Shown here: positions 1 to 5,554 of the stretch, piece after piece
Layout of the letters: every line of letters begins with the position of its first letter
How positions within the stretch are numbered: the stretch's first letter is position 1
Assembly (NCBI GenBank): GCA_020024235.1
Contig: JAHHUA010000115.1
Span: 1 to 5,554 of the forward strand
From: Oscillospiraceae bacterium
GTDB lineage: Bacteria > Bacillota > Clostridia > Oscillospirales > Ruminococcaceae
DNA length: 5,554 nt
Reading direction: 5' to 3'
Program-made: the position numbers and the translations under genes
The notes under the pieces: model-generated
Seen by the model: only the letters and a program-made list of their open reading frames with translations
Databases searched by the model: none
Told to the model about the DNA's origin: nothing

Positions 1-50
1 GCCGAAAATACTTGGCGGGAAGCTGCCCGGAAAAATAGGTCTTCGCCGAC
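1..50 (+). rRNA. rrf: 5S ribosomal RNA, copy 1, 3' part only
   Basis: This is the 3' end of a 5S rRNA; its 5' half lies outside the window. Bases 1-27 are identical to 156-182 of the complete copy downstream, including the loop E and helix IV region (GCCGAAAATACTTGGCGGG). Over the shared 50 nt I count four differences. Two of these lie in the 3' strand of terminal helix I (CGCCGAC here, TGCCAAC in copy 2), so the missing 5' end of this copy is expected to carry matching changes. A preceding 23S gene is likely but is not visible here. Confidence 0.9.
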
Positions 51-56
51 ACTTTT

Positions 57-80
57 GAGAGATACTTTTTGTATCTCTCT
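57..80 (+). terminator. Hairpin between the tandem 5S genes
   Basis: A perfect 9-bp stem (GAGAGATAC 57-65, GTATCTCTC 71-79) closes a TTTTT loop, seven bases after the end of 5S copy 1. No proper T-run follows (the next bases are TTATATTATAG). It may therefore be a weak terminator or an RNA-processing hairpin that lets transcription continue into the second 5S, which begins only about 10 nt later. Confidence 0.6.
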
Positions 81-89
81 TATATTATA

Positions 90-205
<116 letters not shown>

Positions 206-211
206 ACATCT

Positions 212-242
212 AAAAGACATACTTAGCTGTATGTCTTTTTTT
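212..242 (+). terminator. Intrinsic terminator of the rRNA locus
   Basis: An 11-bp stem (AAAAGACATAC 212-222, GTATGTCTTTT 229-239) with a six-base loop TTAGCT runs straight into seven T (236-242). It starts seven bases after 5S copy 2. This is a textbook rho-independent terminator and should end the rRNA transcript. Confidence 0.93.
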
Positions 243-285
243 CTGTCATTACTAATGAAAAATATATTATTATAAGATAAAATGT

Positions 286-313
286 TTGATATTTTCTGAA
301 AAAGTGGTACAAT
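286..313 (+). promoter_or_regulatory. Predicted promoter for the 349-1818 genes
   Basis: A -35 box TTGATA (286-291) and a -10 box TACAAT (308-313) are separated by 16 bp. The -10 is preceded by TG at 305-306 (TGG just before the box), which matches an extended -10. The start of transcription would fall near 320, about 30 nt ahead of the ATG at 349. It lies just after the rRNA terminator, so it gives the downstream genes their own start. It is predicted from sequence only. Confidence 0.65.
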
Positions 314-348
314 AATTAATGTAATAAAATAATGAAGGAAGTGTAACT

Positions 349-1050
349 ATGAGCGAAGAATTTGCTATAAATTTGGGCAAAAATGATATAATTACTGTAA
401 ATGGCAAGCAATTTCACAGATATCCTATTAAAACTCATGTAATTACTGATACTGATAATATTTGTGATGTTGTTGATAAATATGCCAAAGATTTGTTGAA
501 TCCAGATGACATACTTTTTATTACAGAAAAGATTGTCGCCTGTACACAAAAAAGAGCCATTCCAATGAAAGATATACACCCACGTCCATTGGCAAAGTTT
601 CTTGTTAAATTTGTAACTAAATCACCATATGGTATAGGCCTTGGCATACCTGAGACTATGGAAATGGCACTTAGAGAATGTGGTACTGTCAGAATTTTGT
701 TTGCAGCCGCTGTTTCCGCAGTGGGAAAACTTTTTGGAGTTAAAGGCTGGTTTTATAAGGTTGCAGGTTATAAAGCTGAATCTATTGATGGACCATGCAG
801 CTATACTTTGCCTCCATATAATCACTATGTTGTTTTAGGCCCATTAAATCCTGATGGTGTAGCTAGGGAAATATCAAATAATTTAGGTGGAATTAAAGTT
901 GTAATAACTGATATAAATGATTTAAGCGGTAAGATTTTAGGAGCTTCCCATAAAGATATTGACAGAAACTTTGTGGCTGCTATTCTTAAAGATAATCCAT
1001 TAGGACAAACAGATGAACAAACTCCTATGGGTATTATAAGAGAAGCATAA
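349..1050 (+). CDS. CofE-like protein (F420-0:L-glutamate ligase family)
   Basis: This is a 233-residue soluble protein with no signal peptide or membrane segment. It resembles the F420_ligase/CofE fold, the domain that adds gamma-linked glutamate to coenzyme F420-0 in archaea and actinobacteria. Visible family-like features are DDILFITEKIVA (residues 53-64, matching the 'D-I-x-V-x-x-E-K-I-V' strand and helix near the CofE N-terminus), SIDGPC at 145-150, GIKVVITDINDL at 181-192 (where CofE has acidic metal- and GTP-contacting residues) and a glycine-rich end LGQTDEQTPMGII. No F420 biosynthesis gene lies nearby, and low-GC Firmicutes generally lack F420, so the true substrate is unknown; an amide or peptide ligase role is only an inference. 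The start is supported by GAAGGAAG about 8 nt upstream and by the promoter at 286-313. It is the first gene of a plus-strand run. Confidence 0.75.
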   Translation: MSEEFAINLGKNDIITVNGKQFHRYPIKTHVITDTDNICDVVDKYAKDLLNPDDILFITEKIVACTQKRAIPMKDIHPRPLAKFLVKFVTKSPYGIGLGIPETMEMALRECGTVRILFAAAVSAVGKLFGVKGWFYKVAGYKAESIDGPCSYTLPPYNHYVVLGPLNPDGVAREISNNLGGIKVVITDINDLSGKILGASHKDIDRNFVAAILKDNPLGQTDEQTPMGIIREA

Positions 1051-1074
1051 CTTTATATTATTTAAAGTTGATAT

Positions 1075-1101
1075 TGCGTCGGGTATTTATTATTCGACGC
1101 A
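1075..1101 (+). terminator. Intergenic hairpin, possible weak terminator
   Basis: TGCGTCG (1075-1081) pairs with CGACGCA (1095-1101). The stem extends inward by two G-T and two A-T pairs to an 11-bp stem with a five-base loop. It is the only GC-rich element in this 84-nt gap. The sequence that follows, GTAATGTTTT, has only four T in a row, so termination would be partial at best. It could lower expression of the HAD gene relative to the CofE-like gene, or protect the upstream mRNA end. Confidence 0.5.
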
Positions 1102-1134
1102 GTAATGTTTTAATAATGAAATTAAGGAGTATTT

Positions 1135-1818
1135 ATGAAATATAAAGTGCTTTTATTTGACTTGGATAATACAATATTGGATTTTGAAAAAGCAGAAGAA
1201 CAGGCTTTTTTTAAAACTTTTGCAGATAATTCCTTAAAAGCTTCTTTTGATATGTTTCAAAAATATAAGGAAATAAACACTGTTATGTGGCAAAAACATG
1301 AAAAGGGGCTTGAAACCAGAGATAAAATTATGGTGGAAAGATATATCAGACTTTTTGAATTTTATAAAATAGAAAAAGAGCCTGATAAATTTAATAAAGC
1401 TTATCTTAATAATCTTTCTTTGGGCAGTTTTACAGTGGATGGTGCAGCTGAATTTTTACAGGAAATAAAGCCGGATTTTAAGATATATGCAGTTACAAAC
1501 GGTGAGGAAAAAACACAAAAAAAGAGGCTTGAAAATTCTGTGGCAGGAATATACTTTGAAGATGTAATTACATCTCAGCAAGCAGGTTTTAACAAGCCAC
1601 AGAAAGGATTTTTTGATTACACCTTTAACAAGCTGAATTTAACAGATAAAAATGGAGTTTTACTTATCGGAGATTCTCTTTCTGCTGATATAAAAGGTGC
1701 TGTGGATTATGAAATTGACAGTTGTTGGTTTAATTTCAGAAACGAATTAAATGATTCAAATATAATCCCGTATTATGAAGTTAAAAATTTTAAAGAACTT
1801 AAAAATATTATTTATTAG
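1135..1818 (+). CDS. yjjG: HAD-family hydrolase, YjjG-type pyrimidine nucleotidase
   Basis: This is a 227-residue cytosolic haloacid dehalogenase-superfamily phosphatase. All four catalytic motifs are present: DLDNT at 9-13 (nucleophile D9, acid/base D11), TNG at 121-123 (motif II), K154 in NKPQKGFF (motif III) and GDSLSAD at 179-185 (D180 and D185 for Mg2+, motif IV). Residues about 17-95 form the alpha-helical C1 cap. The length, the DLDNTILDF start and the QQAGFNKPQ and GDSLSADIKGA segments fit the YjjG group, which dephosphorylates dUMP, dTMP and non-canonical pyrimidine monophosphates in E. coli. The substrate here is inferred from that group. The start is well supported by TTAAGGAG seven bases or so before ATG 1135. 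It follows the CofE-like gene after 84 nt with a hairpin and precedes yitT by 61 nt. Sugar phosphatase activity is the main alternative. Confidence 0.88.
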   Translation: MKYKVLLFDLDNTILDFEKAEEQAFFKTFADNSLKASFDMFQKYKEINTVMWQKHEKGLETRDKIMVERYIRLFEFYKIEKEPDKFNKAYLNNLSLGSFTVDGAAEFLQEIKPDFKIYAVTNGEEKTQKKRLENSVAGIYFEDVITSQQAGFNKPQKGFFDYTFNKLNLTDKNGVLLIGDSLSADIKGAVDYEIDSCWFNFRNELNDSNIIPYYEVKNFKELKNIIY

Positions 1819-1879
1819 TTTATTACATACAGTTTTATTTTTGTTAGGATTTATTATTTTCAGAAGGGAAATTTAGAAA

Positions 1880-2731
1880 ATGAAAAAAAACAACAGTATT
1901 ATAAAAGAATATCTTTTAGTTATTTTGGGAACAGCTTTGCTTGCATCAGGATTATATGTATTCCACTTTCCTCAAAATCTGACAATAGGGGGAGTAGCAG
2001 GCTATGCTTTAATTATTTCCCATTTTATTAATTTGCCTATATCAATGGTTTCTCTTATAATTAATATGACTTTGCTTATTTTGGGATTTTTTCTTTTGGG
2101 AAAAGAATTTGGAGGAAAAACAATATGTTCTAACCTCACATTTTCTGCTACAATTTGGATTTGGGAGCATTTAGTAGTTTTTGAACAGCCTGTAACCAGT
2201 GAAATTATTGTAAACTTAGTTTGCGGTACTGTAATTTCAGCATTTGGTGTAGCTATTATCTTTAATCAAAATGCATCTTCTGGTGGAACTGATATTATAG
2301 CTTCTATTTTAAAAAAATATATTAATTTAGATATGGGAGCAGGTCTTTTAATTGCAAATATTGTAGTTGTTATAGCTTCATTATTTACATATAATTTGGA
2401 AACTGCAATTATTAATGGTTTGGGCTGCGTTCTCAACAGTGTTTGTGTAAATATTTTTATGGATGGCTGGAATATTAAAAGAGAAATGGTTATTATCTCA
2501 AGTAAACCCGATAAAATTAAGGAAATTGTTCTCCGTACTATGGATAGAGGTCTTACTGTATATAAAGCAGAGGGTGGATATACAGGGGAAGAACGCCAAA
2601 TTTTGGTAACTATCTTGGGTAACAGAGAGTATGTAAAAATAAAAAAGCTTATTAAAGAAGTTGACCCTGATGTGTTTGTAATTACAAGACGTGCCAATGA
2701 AGTTTTGGGCAGAGGATTTGACAATATTTAA
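1880..2731 (+). CDS. yitT: YitT family membrane protein with DUF2179 domain
   Basis: This 283-residue inner-membrane protein has the standard YitT plan. About five or six hydrophobic segments fill residues 11-195 (roughly 11-30, 38-56, 57-75, 84-101, 108-128, 153-172, with a further stretch to 195). The membrane part carries two similar glycine motifs, GGVAGYALIIS (37-47) and SSGGTDIIASIL (133-144), as expected from an internal duplication. A soluble DUF2179 domain spans about 201-280, with EGGYTGEERQILVTI (231-245) and EVLGRGF (274-280). The family is widespread in Firmicutes, often in several copies; transport activity is suspected but the substrate is not established. The start at 1880 is preceded by AGAAGGGA, a somewhat distant and weak ribosome binding site, but the N-terminus MKKNNSIIKEYLLVILGTAL is typical. 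Its expression probably depends on the upstream promoter, and it ends at the terminator at 2746-2784. Confidence 0.92.
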   Translation: MKKNNSIIKEYLLVILGTALLASGLYVFHFPQNLTIGGVAGYALIISHFINLPISMVSLIINMTLLILGFFLLGKEFGGKTICSNLTFSATIWIWEHLVVFEQPVTSEIIVNLVCGTVISAFGVAIIFNQNASSGGTDIIASILKKYINLDMGAGLLIANIVVVIASLFTYNLETAIINGLGCVLNSVCVNIFMDGWNIKREMVIISSKPDKIKEIVLRTMDRGLTVYKAEGGYTGEERQILVTILGNREYVKIKKLIKEVDPDVFVITRRANEVLGRGFDNI

Positions 2732-2745
2732 TAATCTTAATATGG

Positions 2746-2784
2746 AAAGGCTCCCCCAAGTTTAAAATTTGTGGGAGCTTTTTT
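2746..2784 (+). terminator. Intrinsic terminator after yitT
   Basis: AAAGGCTCCC (2746-2755) pairs with GGGAGCTTTT (2773-2782), with one G-T wobble. An inner stem, CAAG with TTTG, extends the pairing. A run of six T (2779-2784) follows GGGAGC. It begins 14 nt after the yitT stop and faces the plus strand, so it closes the three-gene run. Confidence 0.92.
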
Positions 2785-2874
2785 AGTTAAGTAATTTTAT
2801 ACTGTGGAGGAAAAACAAATACCTCTAAAAAGACTTTTGACGGCTTTGATACATACATAAACAACAACTGTATT
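2785..2874. other. Short spacer between convergent units, no clear gene
   Basis: These 90 bases lie between the yitT and kbl terminators. They contain GGAGG at 2806-2810 followed by an open stretch to TAA 2858-2860. It has only an in-frame GTG (2804, no ribosome binding site ahead of it) or ATA (2819, well spaced from GGAGG) as a possible start. The encoded 13-18 residues (…IPLKRLLTALIHT) may be a gene remnant or chance. No promoter with both boxes is seen. Confidence 0.4.
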
Positions 2875-2912
2875 AAAAAAATAACCCCACACAATTATTA
2901 ATTGTGTGGGGT
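2875..2912 (-). terminator. Intrinsic terminator after kbl
   Basis: A perfect 14-bp inverted repeat (2884-2897 with 2899-2912, ACCCCACACAATTA and its complement) has one base between the arms; the innermost pairs would open to form the loop. Read on the minus strand, it is followed by TA and then seven T (complement of A 2875-2881), 38 nt after the kbl stop. On the plus strand the following sequence is only moderately T-rich, so back-up termination of yitT read-through is possible but secondary. Confidence 0.93.
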
Positions 2913-2950
2913 ATTCTTATATTATTTTAACAGAGTAGACAGTAATTCAA

Positions 2951-4153
2951 TTACTTGTCAAGACCCATTTCATGACGTACTTCTTTAAAGCACTTAACAA
3001 TGAAGTCTGCATCTTCCTTAGTATGGCTTGCACAAACCTGTGTACGAATTCTAGCCTTGCCCTTAGGAACTACAGGGTAGGAGAATGCAACAACATAAAC
3101 ACCTTTAGCTCTCATGCGTTCAGCAAATTCAGCAGCTGTAACTTCATCATAAAGCATAACAGGTACACATGGATGTGTTCCGGGAATGATGTCAAAGCCG
3201 TTTTCAACAAGAAGATTACGGTAATAAGCTGTTGTTTCTTCCAAACGGTCACGGAGTTCTGTGCTTTCTTCAAGCATATTGAACATTTCGATACTTGCAC
3301 CTGCAATAGCTGGAGCCAAAGAGTTGGAGAAGAGGTAAGGACGGCTTCTTTGACGGAGCAAATCAATAATTTCCTGACGACCTGTTGTGTAACCGCCGGA
3401 AGCACCACCGAGAGCTTTACCCAAAGTGCCTGTAATAATATCTACACGGCCTTCTACACCACAGTGTTCAGCTGTACCATGACCATGTTTTCCTACAAAA
3501 CCAACTGCATGGCTGTCGTCAACCATTACAAGAGCATTGTATTTGTCTGCCAAATCACAAACACCTTTAAGGTTGCAGATAATACCATCCATGGAGAAAA
3601 CACCGTCTGTAGCAATGAGCTTAACTCTAGCACCTGCTTCATCAGCTTCCTTGAGTTTAGCTTCAAGGTCTTCCATGTTGTTGTTCTTGTATCTGTATCT
3701 CTTTGCTTTGCAAAGACGTACACCATCAATAATGGAAGCATGGTTGAGTTCATCACTGATTACAGCATCATCAGCTGTAAGGATTGTTTCAAACAAACCA
3801 CCATTAGCATCAAAGCAGGAGGAGTAAAGAATAGTGTCATCTGTTCCAAGGAAGCTTGAAATTTTCTTTTCCAGTTTCTTATGAATATCCTGTGTACCGC
3901 AGATGAAACGAACAGAAGCAACACCGTATCCTCTTTCGTCATATGTTTTCTTAGCAGCATCAATAAGTCTTTGATTGTCGCCAAGACCCAAGTAGTTATT
4001 AGCACACATATTAATAACTGTTCTGCCGTCTTCAAGCTTTACTTTTGCGCTTTGAGGGGAAACTATCGGAACTTCACCCTTAAAAAGTCCAGCTGCCTTA
4101 ATATCTTCTACTTCTTTTGTATAAATGCTTAAAATATCATTTTTACGTGCCAT
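2951..4153 (-). CDS. kbl: Glycine C-acetyltransferase (2-amino-3-ketobutyrate CoA ligase)
   Basis: This is a 400-residue PLP enzyme (398 in E. coli) of the alpha-oxoamine synthase family. It splits 2-amino-3-oxobutyrate with CoA into glycine and acetyl-CoA, the second step of threonine breakdown. Visible family landmarks are NMCANNYLGL (48-57), YGVASVRFICGTQDIHKKLE (76-95), DELNHASIIDG with H138, VDDSHAVGF (211-219; D212 for the PLP ring nitrogen, H215) and TGTLGKALGGASGG (241-254) with K246 as the PLP lysine. The C-terminal part has RIRTQVCASHT (368-378), as in Kbl. The start at 4153 gives MARKNDILSIY and has GAAAGGG (4164-4170) ten nt upstream. It follows tdh by 43 nt on the same strand with no terminator between, so the two are very likely one operon. 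Base use is richer in G+C and less AT-driven than in the plus-strand genes, consistent with strong expression. Confidence 0.97.
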   Translation of the reverse strand: MARKNDILSIYTKEVEDIKAAGLFKGEVPIVSPQSAKVKLEDGRTVINMCANNYLGLGDNQRLIDAAKKTYDERGYGVASVRFICGTQDIHKKLEKKISSFLGTDDTILYSSCFDANGGLFETILTADDAVISDELNHASIIDGVRLCKAKRYRYKNNNMEDLEAKLKEADEAGARVKLIATDGVFSMDGIICNLKGVCDLADKYNALVMVDDSHAVGFVGKHGHGTAEHCGVEGRVDIITGTLGKALGGASGGYTTGRQEIIDLLRQRSRPYLFSNSLAPAIAGASIEMFNMLEESTELRDRLEETTAYYRNLLVENGFDIIPGTHPCVPVMLYDEVTAAEFAERMRAKGVYVVAFSYPVVPKGKARIRTQVCASHTKEDADFIVKCFKEVRHEMGLDK

Positions 4154-4196
4154 TTATAATCAACCCTTTCTGATAATATAATATGCTTTTTAAAAA

Positions 4197-5273
4197 CTAG
4201 CAGTCCTGAGACTGTGCTTCCAATTTGTCAAGATCTTCCCAGTTGAGAATAACCTTGCCGGATTCACCGGAAATCATAGCGTCAAATCCTTTTTTATAGT
4301 CTTTGATGTTAAGTCTGTGTGTGATAATATCAGATATGTCAAGACCGGATTGAAGCATAGTTGTCATCTTGTACCATGTATCCCAAACCTTACGTCCGTA
4401 AATACCGCGAATATTAAGACCGTTCCAGATAATTGTTTCCCAGTTTACACCTGTGCCGGGAGCCTGGATACCGAGAAGGGCAATATTTCCGCCATGTCTC
4501 ATGTTTGCAATCATATCATTAAGAGCAGGACCTGCACCGGACATTTCCAAACCAACATCGAATCCTTCTGTCATGCCGATTTCTTTCATAACATCGGAAA
4601 TTTTTTCGTCTTTAAGGTTTACTGTTCTTGTAGCACCGAGTTTCTTGGCAAGGTCAAGACGGTATTGGTTAAAGTCTGTAATAACAACATGTCTTGCACC
4701 GGAGAACTTAGCAATAGCAGCTGCCATAATACCTATTGGACCTGCACCTGTGATAAGTACATCTTCACCCAAAAGGTTATAGGAAAGAGCAGTGTGTGTT
4801 GCATTTCCGTATGGGTCAAAAATAGCGTACATTTCTTCTGGAATATCAGGATTTGTTGGCCATACATTAGAAGATGGAATTACAAGATATTCAGCAAAGC
4901 AGCCGTTGCGGTTTACACCTACACCTTTAGCATTTTTGCAGTTTTCCTTGTGTCCTTCCATACAGTTACGGCAGGAACCGCATGTGATGTGACCTTCTCC
5001 GGAAACAATGTCTCCTACTTTAAAGCCTTCTACACCTGAACCTACTTCAACAATTTCACCAACATATTCATGGCCAGCAGTTTGACCTACAGCGATTGTA
5101 TGTTGTGCCCATTCATTCCATTGATAGATATGTACGTCTGTTCCGCAAATAGCTGTTTTGTGTATTTTGATTTTAACATCATTTGTACCTACCTGAGGAA
5201 TGTCTACTCTTTTAAGAGCAAGACCTGGAGCTGCTGATTCTTTTACAAGTGCCCACATTTTGTTATCGTTCAT
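4197..5273 (-). CDS. tdh: L-threonine 3-dehydrogenase
   Basis: This is a 358-residue zinc-dependent medium-chain dehydrogenase (E. coli Tdh is 341). It oxidises L-threonine with NAD+ to 2-amino-3-oxobutyrate, the substrate of the kbl product. Landmarks are catalytic zinc ligands C43 in KTAICGTDVHIYQWNEW (39-55) and H68/E69 in GHEY; structural-zinc cysteines C98, C101, C104 and C112; GVGVNRNGCFAEYLVIP (117-133); the Rossmann motif GAGPIG (176-181); and D200 in VITDFNQYR, as for NAD-preferring enzymes. The segments EGFDVGLEMSGA (236-247) and GIYGRKVWDTWYKM (290-303) are highly typical of bacterial Tdh rather than sorbitol or butanediol dehydrogenases. The chain runs about a dozen residues past the usual Trp-Glu/Asp end (EDLDKLEAQSQDC). 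The start at 5273 is preferred over the Met at codon 6 because AAAAGGAGAG lies seven bases ahead of it. Confidence 0.97.
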   Translation of the reverse strand: MNDNKMWALVKESAAPGLALKRVDIPQVGTNDVKIKIHKTAICGTDVHIYQWNEWAQHTIAVGQTAGHEYVGEIVEVGSGVEGFKVGDIVSGEGHITCGSCRNCMEGHKENCKNAKGVGVNRNGCFAEYLVIPSSNVWPTNPDIPEEMYAIFDPYGNATHTALSYNLLGEDVLITGAGPIGIMAAAIAKFSGARHVVITDFNQYRLDLAKKLGATRTVNLKDEKISDVMKEIGMTEGFDVGLEMSGAGPALNDMIANMRHGGNIALLGIQAPGTGVNWETIIWNGLNIRGIYGRKVWDTWYKMTTMLQSGLDISDIITHRLNIKDYKKGFDAMISGESGKVILNWEDLDKLEAQSQDC

Positions 5274-5280
5274 TGTAATT

Positions 5281-5290
5281 CTCTCCTTTT
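5281..5290 (-). promoter_or_regulatory. Ribosome binding site of tdh
   Basis: Read on the minus strand, AAAAGGAGAG ends seven bases before ATG 5273. It is a near-perfect Shine-Dalgarno sequence and decides the start in favour of this ATG over the in-frame Met five codons later (ATG at 5258). Confidence 0.88.
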
Positions 5291-5323
5291 GTATTAAATT
5301 TTACTAAATGAATTTTAAGATAA

Positions 5324-5350
5324 AAAGTGTATATGAATGGCAAACACTTT
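5324..5350 (-). repeat. Inverted repeat in the tdh leader, possible operator or hairpin
   Basis: AAAGTGT and ACACTTT form perfect 7-bp arms (5324-5330 and 5344-5350) around a 13-base spacer. Relative to the predicted promoter the element starts about two bases after the transcription start and covers the first part of the roughly 78-nt leader. On the minus strand the second arm runs into TTTTT, so the RNA could form a weak attenuator-like hairpin. As DNA it could be a repressor site. Which of these applies, if either, cannot be told from sequence. Confidence 0.4.
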
Positions 5351-5358
5351 ATAGCTTT

Positions 5359-5387
5359 ATGATAAACCTTTTCTTCTTGAAAATCAA
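5359..5387 (-). promoter_or_regulatory. Predicted promoter of tdh-kbl
   Basis: On the minus strand a -35 box TTGATT (5387-5382) and a -10 box TATCAT (5364-5359) are 17 bp apart. They match the consensus at four and five of six positions. Transcription would start near 5352, giving a leader of about 78 nt to the tdh ATG. A second TTGATT lies at 5400-5395 but is at the wrong distance from this -10 box. Confidence 0.6.
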
Positions 5388-5395
5388 GAGGAAAA
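5369..5395 (-). repeat. Palindrome overlapping the tdh -35 box
   Basis: This is a 12-bp inverted repeat with a three-base centre: TTTTCTTCTTGA at 5369-5380 on the plus strand, and TCAAGAGGAAAA at 5384-5395, with one G-T pair. In both directions it begins with T and ends with A, the reverse of an intrinsic terminator, so it is more likely a protein-binding site than a terminator. It covers the predicted -35 box and most of the spacer, where a bound regulator would affect RNA polymerase binding. Confidence 0.45.
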
Positions 5396-5405
5396 ATCAA
5401 CTTTT

Positions 5406-5554
5406 TTATATCTTTTTTGCAAGTTGTTTTGCATTATCCCATAGAACTTCAAATGTTTTTCCCCAAAGAACAAAGCCAGTAAATAATATAAAAAAATCAA
5501 ATTGCTCATAAAAAAATGGGTGTTTTCAGAAACTCTAACAACTGTATTTAACAC
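5406..5554 (-). pseudogene. 3' end of an unidentified gene, apparently frame-broken
   Basis: On the minus strand a frame ending at TAA 5406-5408 has a protein-like tail: FFILFTGFVLWGKTFEV followed by LWDNAKQLAKKI, a hydrophobic stretch then a basic helix. It is open only for 39 codons because TGA lies at 5526-5528. The frame one base away is open from the window edge (VLNTVVRVSENTHFF...). The two join smoothly if one extra T is read in the run of seven T at 5510-5516, giving ...VSENTHFFYEQFDFF.... That points to a recent one-base deletion, a sequencing error, or -1 slippage. I do not recognise the family; a membrane-associated C-terminus is all that can be said. Without the shift, the first frame would run on to TGA at 5384-5386, into the tdh promoter, with a less protein-like tail. 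The stop lies 132 nt upstream of the tdh ATG. Confidence 0.4.

Noticed and set aside
55..88. A possible promoter between the two 5S genes (TTGAGA with TATATT or TATTAT)
   Set aside because: Spacings of 20 bp or more are wrong for sigma-70 boxes, and the segment is better explained by the hairpin; the rRNA promoter should lie upstream of the operon.
1068..1096. TTGATA with TATTCG at 17 bp as a promoter for the HAD gene
   Set aside because: The -10 match is only three of six and the boxes run through the hairpin, so the match is probably chance.
2266..2724. A 152-codon open frame on the minus strand opposite yitT
   Set aside because: It is the antisense of the conserved DUF2179 and membrane part of yitT, with no sign of its own ribosome binding site or family.
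2972..3859. A 295-codon open frame on the plus strand opposite kbl
   Set aside because: It is the antisense of a well-supported gene; its odd composition (many Cys, Ser, Thr, Asn) reflects complementary codons, and it has no ribosome binding site or recognisable domain.
4317..5039. A 240-codon open frame on the plus strand opposite tdh
   Set aside because: Same reason: a Cys- and Asn-rich antisense shadow of a clearly recognised enzyme.
5308..5511. A 67-codon plus-strand open frame in the tdh upstream region
   Set aside because: It lacks a ribosome binding site, covers the tdh promoter region and has low-complexity composition; the minus-strand tail in the same place is more protein-like.

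Overview
The window looks like a chromosomal segment of a low-GC Firmicute-type bacterium. The intergenic DNA and the plus-strand genes are very AT-rich, the ribosome binding sites are AAGGAG-like, and terminators are hairpin plus T-run. The gene set (5S tandem, CofE-like protein, YjjG-type HAD phosphatase, YitT membrane protein, Tdh/Kbl) would fit the Negativicutes, for example a Megamonas-like genome. That genus-level guess is inference and has not been tested by any search.

Layout. Positions 1-242 are the tail of an rRNA locus: the last 50 nt of one 5S rRNA, a hairpin, a second complete 5S rRNA (about 116 nt) and a strong intrinsic terminator. A good sigma-70-type promoter (286-313) then starts a plus-strand run of three genes. 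These are a CofE/F420-0:glutamate ligase-family protein of unknown role (349-1050), a HAD hydrolase of the YjjG nucleotidase type (1135-1818) and a YitT/DUF2179 membrane protein (1880-2731). A hairpin lies between the first two, and the run ends at a terminator (2746-2784).

Positions 2785-2874 separate convergent transcription units and hold no convincing gene. From the right, on the minus strand, come tdh (4197-5273) and then kbl (2951-4153), ending at a perfect 14-bp-stem terminator (2875-2912). Together Tdh and Kbl convert L-threonine, NAD+ and CoA to glycine, acetyl-CoA and NADH. The two genes are 43 nt apart and are probably co-transcribed from a promoter at 5359-5387. One inverted repeat overlaps its -35 box and another lies just downstream of the predicted transcription start, so regulation is likely.

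The right edge (5406-5554, minus strand) carries the 3' end of a further gene. Its reading frame appears to be broken, or shifted by -1, at a run of seven T.

Most of the window is ordinary housekeeping content. I see no CRISPR array, mobile element, defence system or clearly new multi-gene system. The items most worth a second look are the frame break at the right edge, the symmetric elements upstream of tdh, the two non-identical tandem 5S genes and the orphan CofE-family protein.
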